Positions 1 to 42,000 of a DNA stretch of 64,000 nt are shown here, piece after piece. The notes under the pieces are model-generated. The model was not told the DNA's origin. It saw only the letters and a list, made by a program, of their open reading frames with translations, and made no database searches. The DNA comes from Gavia stellata (taxonomy: Eukaryota > Chordata > Aves > Gaviiformes > Gaviidae), in the NCBI RefSeq assembly GCF_030936135.1, contig NC_082618.1:9769034-9833033 (forward strand), read 5' to 3'. How positions within the stretch are numbered: the stretch's first letter is position 1; each line of letters begins with the position of its first letter. Made by a program: the position numbers and the translations under genes.

Positions 1-31424
<31,424 letters not shown>

Positions 31425-32282
31425 TCTTCATCTGAATTTTGCAAGACAAAAATGAGGAAAAGGGATATTTCACTGCAGGACTAAGTTATAATTCTTCTCA
31501 GTGCAAGTTGTTTGTGATGGGGTATGAATCTTGTTACTTCCAACAAATATTGTTTTGACTTGCGAGAGGGGCACCTATTGCCCTACTGTCATTGACTGTG
31601 GGGGACGTTTTAGAATGATGATCAGAAAGTGTACTATAACATTTTTAGTAGCAAAATTAACCATTTTTCCCCGGCCACAGTATTTGTGAAGAGTAATGAG
31701 CCATAGTACCCAGTCATGGTTAATGAATATTAAAAGCATGGAGATGAGAAGAAACATGAGGAACAATAAGTTTCAACCTATGGCTTTGGAACATCAAGAT
31801 GTTCTTGTATTGGATTATAGTACCTAGTATTCAAAAATGCCTGCATCTCTTATTTATTGTAAGTTTTTAAATGTATAAATTGTCTTATATTTCTTAACCT
31901 CTTTTATAAAAATTTTCCTAGAAGGTTTATACTGCCTTCTTGCTTTAAAGCAATTGGTCTAAAATATATGTAATCGTCTTAATTAAAAGTTGCAGTAGGT
32001 TGCTTTTAGAGTATTATTTTTTTGTAAGGGGTGGGTGGGGACAGTAAATTTGTATTGTCTTGATGTACAGTTTAATGGGGATAGAGGGGTTAATGTCCAT
32101 ACCATTGTGTGTGGGGGATTTACAGCTAAGCTGTAGTTGCAGAGTACATGTACAGTAATGAAGTTCACTGTGTTTATATAAATTGAAAAGGTACTGGGTC
32201 TTACAGCATTTTATATCACACCTTTACAGAGTAACAATGGCAATATATAAGTGATATTGTAGGTGGTTTAACTTGTAGTGAG

Positions 32283-32297
32283 AATAAAATGAATAAA
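32283..32297 (+). terminator. Tandem proximal poly(A) signals of MED13
   Basis: Two AATAAA hexamers 9 bp apart (32283-32288 and 32292-32297), about 0.86 kb after the MED13 stop. They are candidates for a short 3'UTR isoform. Confidence 0.5.
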
Positions 32298-33991
32298 CTC
32301 TTCAATGAAGTTTGTGTTATGGTTCAGGGCTGTGGCTAGATTCTCAGATCTATTTCCAGTATACAAGTTTTAATATTACAAGAATATCTATTGTGCATTG
32401 TTGTTACCTAGATATTCTTGGCACTGTGGTGACTGCGTTATTTTCTTCCACATTTGCGATAAAACGTGAATCTGATGCGGAACACGCAGAAAACTGATCT
32501 AATCCAAAGTCTCCTGTAAGGCTGAAATTTAGCCCAGCTCTAGCCATTTTACAAATGCAAAAATAGTCAATCTTGACTTTAAGATTGGTGTGTGTTTAAC
32601 AAAAATGTGGTGTATATAGATTCTCAGTGAATTCTGGTATTCAGATTTTATTCCACTAGTAAAAAAACAGCACGAAACCCTGAATATTTTCTTTTAATGT
32701 ATTTTTGGCACTGTGGTGAAGGTCCCAAGTATATCAGTGTATGGCCTTCCCCATATCCCCTTTTCAGGCTCTGGCTGGGGCATGTGCCAAGGAGGCTTTG
32801 CCCTCCCTAAGGAAGGGACTGACAAATCACAAGGCTTTCCTAAACGTCTCCCTCTATCTACAGTCACCATTTTTGCTGGGTAGTTTCCTTCCTTTCTCCT
32901 AGCACATGCCAAATGTCTGATGCTGCTCTAAAATAGCCCCTACGGGTGCTGGAGAGCAACTGCATATGCTTTTTCTGGGTTCCTCATCTGACTGCCAGAT
33001 TAAAAACTTAACTCCTGCAGCACTCATGTGAGCCTGTTGCGATAACCCGTGTCCTGGGTCTTAATACTGTCCGTCTTGCTGGTTTAAACCTTTAAAGGAG
33101 CAAGTTTTAAGATCCATTTGTGCACCCGCTGTTAATCCCCTGCAAGGAGGAATTCGCTTGCATTTACAAAACTGACTGTGTTAATGAAAATCATGTTTCG
33201 TAAATGCAAAATACCTGCCTGAGATCATTTTTCATATAAACAGTCTCACTGAATCATGTATATACAATATTAGCAACTTTTTTGGTTTTGTATAAAGAAG
33301 TTGTACAATTGGTGATGAAAATTTTCAGTCATTTCTTCAAAATAACATGAGTGCAATCACAAGCTAGCATATTTTGATAAATAGAGTTGAAAACTGGGTC
33401 TGTCCATTACTTTATCTTGACGATGGTAGTGCACCGCAGATTAAACAGTACATTTTTGTCTTACAGAAGGTTTTTTTTTCTCATTTGGCTGAGATTTTTG
33501 AAGTGGAAAAGTGCTCCTAAAACTGGAATTTTCAAAGCATATGTCCTATCTTTTTTCTTTTTGGTTTTTTGAAGCTTTGTTGCTACGTGGCCATTTTTGA
33601 CCCTGGCTCAGTTAGCTAAGTTCCAAGGGCTGGGTTTTGGTGTGGCTTTCTTCGTGTTAAATCTGACTTGTATTCATAAAGGTAAGTGAATCAGCTGCCT
33701 GAATGTTGCTGTAATTGTATTCTGTTACCTGGACCACAGCCTTCCCTGTGAAACTCTCCGACTGTGAAAGCTGCCAGTTTCCCCCTCCCCCCAAATGCAG
33801 TTAAAGTAAATTTTAATATTGTAACCACTAGAAAAGATGAGGAGGGCCCTTTCTGGAGTGACAGTCACAGCCAGCAACGTACATATCAAACCTGCCAGCA
33901 CCATGGAGCCAACTATTACATTGGGCATACTCTTTTTTTTGTTAGCTACTTTCATTTAGCTATTTTAAGTGCACATAATAGCTGGCTTATA

Positions 33992-33997
33992 AATAAA
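33992..33997 (+). terminator. Middle poly(A) signal of MED13
   Basis: AATAAA in an AT-rich context, about 2.6 kb after the stop codon. Use is uncertain. Confidence 0.4.
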
Positions 33998-34979
33998 ATT
34001 GTCACAATCCAGTAACTTGGGTTCTTCAGCAAAATCTCAGCTCTAGCTTCTCAAAGTGGTCTTGCAAGAAGATACTGTACCTGGCAGTGCTCTGTTAAGC
34101 AGCTGTGGAGCTTTACCTCCTCTTAAGTATCCAATGAAAGAAGAATCTGAGAACCTTCCATTCCGATGAAAAATACGTATTTTCACGTAGCTATACTGTA
34201 TTTAAGCCATTTAGTCACCTTTGACTCACCTCTATTTGAATTCGATTTCTCAAAACCCTGTTGCTAGACCAGCAGGCCACCAATTGTACTTGCAAACGAC
34301 CCTCGCATTTTAAAGTAGCTGTAACATTTAGATTTTTCTAACACTTCCTGAAATAATTAAAGATAAATGAATTTATATTTAAATCCTCAGCTATGTTCTT
34401 ACTTAGCTGTCAGTTATGGCGCAGATTATTGTATTTCTATATTTACCTCCGATGGTAATTTTAACTTCATGTGTTGCTATGAAGACTTGCAGATGTCTTT
34501 AATGAAGCACTATTTGTTAATACTGTAATATCAAAATATGATGTCACATTATTTTAAAGCTTTCAAAAATAAGAGTAAAATGTTTTTTTAAAAATGCTAT
34601 TGCACCATATAATTTGCTGCACAACAGTCCGGCACAGCATATCAGTCTGTTTTGATAGCAATGCTGCATAAACGATGTTTTGAGCTGGGTTTCTTTTGAG
34701 AGTTGGTTTGTTAGGTGACATTGTACCATGTTACTGTCTCGACAACCTCCAGCTGGCCAGGTTTCGGGTTTTTTGGGTTTTGTGTTTGTGTTTTTTTTTT
34801 TTTAGTAAAGGACCCAGGACTATGCTTCATACTTAAAGTTTTTTTTATTATGATTATTGTTTGTGGGTGTACTTTTTATTTTCAGTGGCGTAAAGCTTAC
34901 TTTACAGTAGAACTGGATTTGGGACCTACCACAATCCTCAGGGTCGCTTTTTCAGGACGTTGCTGATGGAGCTGTAGGT

Positions 34980-35140
34980 TTTCCCGGGGGAACTGGACGC
35001 GAGGACCTCGCCGAGCGCCCGGGGGGGGCTGGCACAGCCGCTGGGCTCCCTCCCGGACACGTCCCTTCCCGCCCCGCGCAGGGCCCTGTTCCACCTTCCC
35101 CCGCCGCCGCCGCGGGCCGAGTCGTCGTTATTTATCGTGA
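34980..35140. promoter_or_regulatory. Small CpG-dense block upstream of the INTS2 promoter
   Basis: About 22 CpG dinucleotides in 160 bp by eye, including (CCG)n and G-run tracts. AT-rich DNA with sharp edges lies on both sides (an A/C tract follows at 35141). It could be an upstream or antisense part of the INTS2 promoter, or a structured piece of the MED13 3'UTR. Confidence 0.5.
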
Positions 35141-35283
35141 CAAAAAAAAACAAAACAAAAAACAGAAATAAAAGCGATTAAGGAACAAACACTATTGCTG
35201 CCGAATGCCATAAACACTGAGTTGTACAAATTGTGATTGAGGAAATGAAAAAGGTTTATACTTTTTAAAAAAATTTCAAATGG

Positions 35284-35289
35284 AATAAA
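35284..35289 (+). terminator. Distal poly(A) signal of MED13
   Basis: AATAAA followed within about 25 bp by the GT-rich stretch attgtggtgtctcc, the expected downstream element. It sits about 35 bp before the start of the INTS2 CpG island and 197 bp before the INTS2 start codon. Another AATAAA lies at 35167. Confidence 0.6.
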
Positions 35290-35319
35290 TTATTCATGAA
35301 GCCTTGATTGTGGTGTCTC

Positions 35320-36010
35320 CTCCTTCACAGCGGCGGCCAGGGGGCGGGGCCGCGGCCCCTCAGCCTTCCCGCCGGCGCCGCCGCGCGGGCAGCGCGTCAC
35401 TTCCTGCGCCCTCCCCGGCCGTGACGCCCTCACTGTGCGCCGCCGGAAGCCGGGGCTGTGAGGGGTTGGGCGCGGCCGCCATGGCGGAGTGCTCCGCTCT
35501 CCAGTTCGTCAGCCCCTACGCCTTCGAGGCGATGCAGAAGGTGGACGTGGTGCGCCTGGCCGCGCTGAGCGACCCCGAGCTGCGGCTGCTGCTGCCCTGC
35601 CTGGTGCGCATGGCCCTCTGCGCCCCCGCCGACCAGAGCCAGAGCTGGGCGCAGGACAAGAAGCTCATTCTGCGGCTCCTCTCGGGGGTGGAGGCGGTCA
35701 ACTCCATCGTGGCCTTGCTCTCCGTGGACTTCCACGCCCTGGAGCAGGACGCCAGCAAAGAGCAGCAGCTCCGGTAACGCGGAGAACGGCCTCTTCTGCG
35801 GGGAAGGCCGCGCCGTGGCTCTTCCCGCTGTGCCGTTTGGCGCTGCTGCGGAAGTGCCGGGCCGAGCGGGCCCCGCCTGCCCCTGAGGAGACCCCCGGCC
35901 TTCCACAGCGCGGGGCTGGTTTCAGGGGCTCTCGGGGCCGTGTCCCGGCGGGCGGGGAGCTGCCCGGCGGCCGGCACGCCTTGGTGAGGTGAAGAGAGCA
36001 GGAGGACGCG
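35320..36010 (+). promoter_or_regulatory. INTS2: CpG-island promoter of INTS2
   Basis: TATA-less GC-rich DNA dense in CpG. Visible sites: a GC box (Sp1-like) at about 35338-35350, an inverted ETS site CACTTCCTG at 35398-35406, a CRE-half TGACG at 35422-35426 and a second ETS site CCGGAAG at 35443-35449. ATGGCGG at the start codon fits YY1. This is typical of a housekeeping promoter. The exact start site is not visible. Confidence 0.8.
35481..35773 (+). CDS. INTS2: INTS2 exon 1, residues 1-97
   Basis: Starts ATG with a strong Kozak context, donor gtaacg. GC rich. Reads MAECSALQFVSPYAFEAMQK, CLVRMALCAPADQSQSW and NSIVALLSVDFHALEQD. The 5'UTR extends an unknown distance upstream within the CpG island. 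Confidence 0.95.
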
Positions 36011-39000
36011 CTGTCTGGAGTGCTGTCTGCGCTGCTGGGGGGTAGAGGCCCTTGACATTTTGGTGATCTGCTGCATTGGATTTCGTGACGTCCCACAGTT
36101 AACGACAGTCTTTTCTGGTCGTTGGCACGATTGAAGACATCCCTACAGAATGGCTGTCTTCCTTTAACTGATAAAGCCTCTCTGTTTGCAGAAACACTTA
36201 ACAGTTGTTGTTTTTAATTGTCCGACAGGCACAAGCTAGGTGGAGGTAGTGGAGAAAGCGTCTTGGTGTCGCAGCTTCAGCATGGGCTGACACTGGAATT
36301 CGAACACAGCGATTCACCTCGTCGGCTTCGTCTTGTACTTAGCGAATTACTAGCGATCATGAATAAGGTAAATTTCTCCCTATCTGGATGCTTGTGAATT
36401 TTGTGTCAGTGAAAACGCGCTCTGGATAGGGTGGTACGCTGCCTGCTTCTGTTTCTAGTGCCGCTGTTACGCGTGAGCTTTCTTCTCCAGTTCTTACCTG
36501 CTTCACCAAGACCTAAAGTCTCAGTCTGATTGAAGAGCGGCTTGTGATTAAGCTCCTTATGAACCCAGCTTCCTAGAGGAAGTCTTTCTTCCTCAGAGCA
36601 AACAAGGGTAATCTTTTCTAATACGATACAAACTCTGTATATTCTGTAATATGCTATACTCAAATATAATGTGATTTTGTGATGCATCCGTGCAGAAATC
36701 ATATTTGAAAATGAAATTATGACTTTTCTCCATCCAGTTCTTTACTCCTATTGCAGTATGGTATTAGCCACCGTATTTCTCTTAGCCCTCCTCCTCACCC
36801 CCCTCACCCCCCCCAGCATTTTTTTTTCCTTGTGTAAACTCGCCGTGTTTTTAGACTTGTCAGTGAGTTATTTTTTTCTTCTTCTGGAAAGAAGCAATGC
36901 TACCAGTCATATTGAAGTATTTCCACTAGTAAATATTTCATCTGCTTTTCTTGCCTGTTCTGTGTTTATAGCTGTACATTTTGACAGGTTTTAATGTATT
37001 CAATCGGCTGAATTTAAAGCCATAAAAGACTGATTGACAATTTAGTTCATAAAACCTGTTCAGTGATGATGAATAATGTCTTGTAGGTGTCAGAATCAAA
37101 TGGTGAGTTTTTTCTCAAATCGTCTGAGCTCTTCGAGAGTCCTGTTTATCTGGAGGAGGCAGCAGATGTTCTCTGCATTTTGCAAGCAGGTGTAGTATTC
37201 TGTATTTATAGTGGTTTCTAACTTCTTACAAATGCAAAAAAAACCCCTTTCTGGAGCTGTTGTGACTGATTTAAGGTTAATCTAGGCTGTCGAGCTCTTT
37301 GAAGGAGGAATAGATCACAGATTGATTTTGTTGATTTGAGTGTGTTATTGAAACACGTATTAAAAGCAAGGTTTTACTTGTTTCACAGTGAAACGCTGTG
37401 ACTTTTGAAACTCTCTTTTTATCCAGAGCTGCCATCGTTGTTGCCAATAGTTGATGTGGCTGAAGCTCTGTTGCATGTTAAAAATGGAGCCTGGTTCCTC
37501 TGCCTTCTGGTGGCCAATGTTCCTGATAGCTTTAATGAGGGTGAGTTACAGTTTCTTCCTGTCCAGCTTACTTTTTCTAAAGGTTTGAAATGATTTCTAG
37601 CAATATAGTTAATTCTGGGCTAAACCATGTGTCACAAATATTTGAACGGGAGAGCGTTTGACTTATGAAATATAATTTGAATGCATTTATACCTAGAGAT
37701 GCTGATGGTCTCCCATTCTCATCGTGTTGACTCCCCTTTTTTGCAGCCTACTGTAGACTCGTTGGGTGCAAGTTGCAGCTTTTCATCTGTCGGTCGCCGG
37801 TACAAAGGCTGACTTGGGCAGTGAATGACTGGGACTACGAACCTGCTCTAGCCTTGCTAATAGGTCTTGTCCCTTAGACTGAGCCATATTATGAGGTGAA
37901 AAATTTCTGTTGACGTTGCCTGTTTAGCATCCCTTACCTCGCAACAAGATTTCAGTCTCCATGGCTGCCAGATGCCCAGGTTACATTAGGTAGAGTACAA
38001 GTAGCAACTGGATGATGCATGAATCTGTAGTGACCCTGTAAGGAGGAGAAAGACCATTTCCTTGTTCTGCTTACATAGTGTAGATCACGAGTTCTTGCTC
38101 GGACAAGATATGTGTGTCCCAGCTAATAAATAATAGTGAGCTGGACAGAACGGCTTGTCTTTGTGTGTTTGTTTACGTGGCTTTCTGTTGGAAAGGCCAG
38201 GTTTACTTACACCTCCTGTTGGGTATTTAGTCTGTAGAGGTTTGATTAAGAATGGTGAACGGCAGGATGAGGAAAGTGTTGGAGGTCGTCGGAGAACAGA
38301 AGCACTTCGCCACCTGTGTAAAATGAACCCTTCCCAAGCTCTAAGGGTCCGAGGCATGGTGGTAAGTCTGTCATTAGTCTGTCATGAAGATCATAATTAT
38401 GATCCTTATTGGAGCTTTAAAAACAAAAAAGATGATTGAGCCTGAGCATTTTATCTAGGTGGAAGAGTGTCATCTACCAGGTCTTGGTGTGGCTTTGACC
38501 TTGGATCACACCAAAAACGAAGCTTCAGATGATGGAGTGAGTGACCTGGTGTGTTTTGTGAGTGGTTTGCTACTTGGAACAAACGCAAAGGTTCGAACTT
38601 GGTTTGGAACTTTTATCCGAAATGGCCAACAGGTACGAAAATCTTTAAACATTCTGCTTTTTAAAAAATACTCTTACAGCTTGCTGTAACTGTCTGGATG
38701 TGGACACCTGTATTTGCCTGAATGCGTATGAACCCTGTTGCAAATCTTGGAAAAACCTTTACAAGGCAGTGGCTTCTTACGGGGCCATCAGGCCTATAAA
38801 TAGTGTTCCTGAAGGCAACTATTTGGTTTTTCCTCCGAGAGATTTTTAGGTAGATGATTCAACAGGCATGGACACCAGGGAACTGTAAGTTCATCTTGTT
38901 TACCTGATAAATATGTTCATCCTCAGTGTTCACAATAGGAAGTTGCATCTTGACTTGCTTGGTTAGTTGAGTTAGTTACAGCTTGCGTTTTGATGTAATA

Positions 39001-42000
39001 AGCTGTTGTAATATGACCGTGTGTTGGCTGTTGCCCTGGTACTGAAAATTGTATTTGGAAAAAAAAAAATTCCCCCCCCTTCTTTTTTTTCCTTGACTTC
39101 ATTATTATAGAAGCTCTTATGTAATACGTTGTTTGATGGGATGAATTTTACATTGTTGTTCTCATCTTTTAACCTCTTACACAGAGAAAAAGAGATAATA
39201 TCAGTTCTGTGCTTTGGCAAATGAGGAGGCAGCTGCTCCTGGAGCTCATGGGAATCCTTCCCACAGTTCGCAGCACACACATTGTTGAAGAAGCAGATGT
39301 TGATACGGAGCCAAATGTGTCTGTGTATTCAGGACTGAAGGAAGAGCATGTCGTGAAAGCCAGCGCATTGTTACGTCTCTATTGCGCTTTGATGGGAATC
39401 GCTGGGCTGAAGTAATGAATGTTTTAATGCTCTGTGTTTTTTATTCGCTGTCTGTCCGTTTAAACGGAGGTTGAGAGCTTTGGGCACTTTTGACGTGAGC
39501 TGTCTCTTAATGCCATTGTGTCCTTGAAACAGTCTTGGCAGGACTTGCCGATTTTAGTGCTAGGGGAGGCCCTTCTCACGTGCTGAGGGCTGGAGTTGCC
39601 GGTTGATGGAAGTTTCTTTATCTTTATAGTACAGAGAGCAAATACTATGTAATGCTAAGGTCTGTGGAGACAGGTATGTTTTTTACATTCCGGTACTACT
39701 CTCAGCAGAAAAGTTTCTTCATTCTAGTGGTAAAGATCCATTTATCGACTTTGTTGATTTTTTTAAACCTAAAATAATGCAAGAGAGGTGGTGCTCTCTT
39801 TAATGCTGCAAAATCGGTTCCACTGACTTGTTAAAAGAAGTCTAGGCCTAAGTGGTTGGAGCAGTGTGTGGAAGAGAAAGCAGCTGAAAACTTTAGCAAC
39901 ATACGCTACATGAATTTAGAATTTCTGCGCCTCTGCTTTTACTTTCTAATTTAGAGAGTGCTAATGTAGCATCTTCTTGCATTGTTAGTTTTAATTTAGG
40001 TATTTTGTACTAACAGGCAAGATTATATCCTGGGGAAGTTTTGTCACTGTTGTTGTCTCTTAACAGAGATTTTTATGTCTTTTAAGTTCAAAGAGAATTG
40101 CCAGTTAGTCTTGATAGTCGTTTATTGATGGCAACTTGATAAACAGATTAAGCAACAGAGAAAATGTGATCTTTAACCATTGTGATGAGATTGGAAATAT
40201 CTTCGCTTTTAAATTAGCAGCGTGGGTTTTGTTCTTTTTCTGTTCCATTCAGGCCAACTGATGAAGAAGCTGAGCAGCTCCTGCAGCTGATGACCAGCCG
40301 GCCTCCCGCAACTCCAGCTGGTGTTCGCTTTGTGTCTCTTTCCTTCTGTATGCTTCTGGCCTTCTCCACCCTTGTCAGGTACCTCTCAGTAAAGGGGGAG
40401 CTTGGTAAAGACGTTGCTGTTTTGGCACCGTTAAGGCAATGACCTCCCCAGAGCTGCACGGTTTTTCTCTCCTAATTCTTTGTACAAATCTCCGTATGTT
40501 GGTGGAAGGGTTTTGTCTCTCTGTGGTGAACACATTGATATTTCACTCTGCTCTGCCTCTTGTTCATAGCAAATCTTTTGAGAGGGGAGCAGCGGCATTA
40601 GCTTTGTTTGGAATGGTTTTTGAAGGCTAAAGTAGGCCTTACTAGTTCACTTTTCCTTTGAACAAGTTTATGGCTAAATTCTTTAGAAACCCTGTTCAAA
40701 AGAGTAGCAACGTAGGTATTTAATGGATGTAGCTTTCTGCTGTGTGCATTCCAGACAGGAAATTGCCTGACAGTTGGGCTGAAGTTTGTGCTAAGTGTCA
40801 GTGCTTATCAGCTGTTTGATGCTAAATTGGAAGTGACAAAAAGTCTCCTGGCATAAAGATGCGTCAAATACTGGCTTTTCTGCTAGGAGTTGTTGATAAA
40901 ACTGGGAAAAGGATCTGTTACTGATTTTCTTTGTGCAGCACCCCGGAACAGGAGCAACTCATGGTAATGTGGCTTAGTTGGATGATAAAGGAAGAAGCTT
41001 ACTTTGAAAGGTGAGAGCAGGCTTCTTCTGTTTTTAATGATTCCAGTAATCTCACATTTACCTATGTCCTGTTGGAAATTAACTCTTCCTCTTTGTTATC
41101 ATTAGCATTTCTGGTGTGTCTGCTTCTTTTGGAGAGATGCTTCTCTTGGTAGCCATGTATTTCCATAGTAATCAGCTCAGTGCAATCATTGATTTGGTCT
41201 GCTCTACCTTGGGAATGAAGGTAAATCCTAAACTGTTTCTAGCACGTACGTTTCTCTGTTAAAATCAGCTTTTTGTTCTGTATTTATACTCTTGTATTTA
41301 CTTTAGTTTTGATATAAAGAACTTTGTTTTTCCTAATATACACAAAGCAAATGTAAAGTAAAAAAATGGCTAACTAACTAAATTAGTTCCTCTAGAAAAA
41401 CATTAAACTACACCTACCTCTTGATACAGAGGAATGTGATGACAAAAGTATCTTCAAAAAGTGCTGACTTGTTGAAATCATTATTTGCAAGAAATGAACT
41501 TTTTTAAAAGATTAATTGAAGTGGTTTCCAAACTGAGCTGTGAACTTTTTCTTTTAAATAGTTTAAAGAAATATCTGTATACGTAATGACTAATTTCTGA
41601 AAATTACCGAGGGAGACTTGCCTTCAGTTTACTGTCATGAAACATGTAATGTCATGAAACATCAAATGTAAAAGCTAGGTAGGTAGTTTTTAGGATAAGG
41701 AAGATGTGGAGTGATGAGCTTGTGACATTTGAATATATTTTTGTTTTGCATTTGAAGTATAGATGTGAATGTTTTCCTGGTATTCCAGTGAAGATAAGTT
41801 TAAAAAGGTTAAAAGTTAACAGTTTATAAAATAGATTTGCAGTATTTATTTATAAGAAAGCTAGAACTTAAAATTACAAGTACTTTGTTCTCTGTTTCAG
41901 ATTGTTATTAAGCCCAGCTCACTCAGCAGAATGAAGACAATCTTCACACAGGAGATTTTCACTGAACAGGTACTTTAAGCCTAGGTTTTTTCTTTTTTTT

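Larger units (their letters stand above)
31425..35305 (+). other. MED13: MED13 3' untranslated region (end inferred)
   Basis: There is no coding frame here and the DNA is mostly AT rich. Poly(A) signals AATAAA occur at 32283, 32292, 33992, 35167 and 35284, so several mRNA ends are possible. The last one, followed by GT-rich DNA, would give a 3'UTR of about 3.9 kb, comparable with the long UTR of the mammalian gene. It holds a miR-208-type 8mer (31975-31982), a miR-25/92 7mer (33351-33357) and two Pumilio-type TGTATATA elements (32611, 33257). A CpG-dense block at 34980-35140 interrupts it. Confidence 0.7.

Noticed and set aside
34938-35153. Minus-strand frames across the CpG block
   Set aside because: GC-rich DNA lacks stop codons by composition. 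The peptide is low complexity (Gly/Arg/Pro).
35430-36096. Long minus-strand and alternative-frame ORFs (up to 186 codons) over INTS2 exon 1
   Set aside because: Shadows of the coding exon and CpG island, with compositionally biased peptides. The real frame is fixed by INTS2 similarity.
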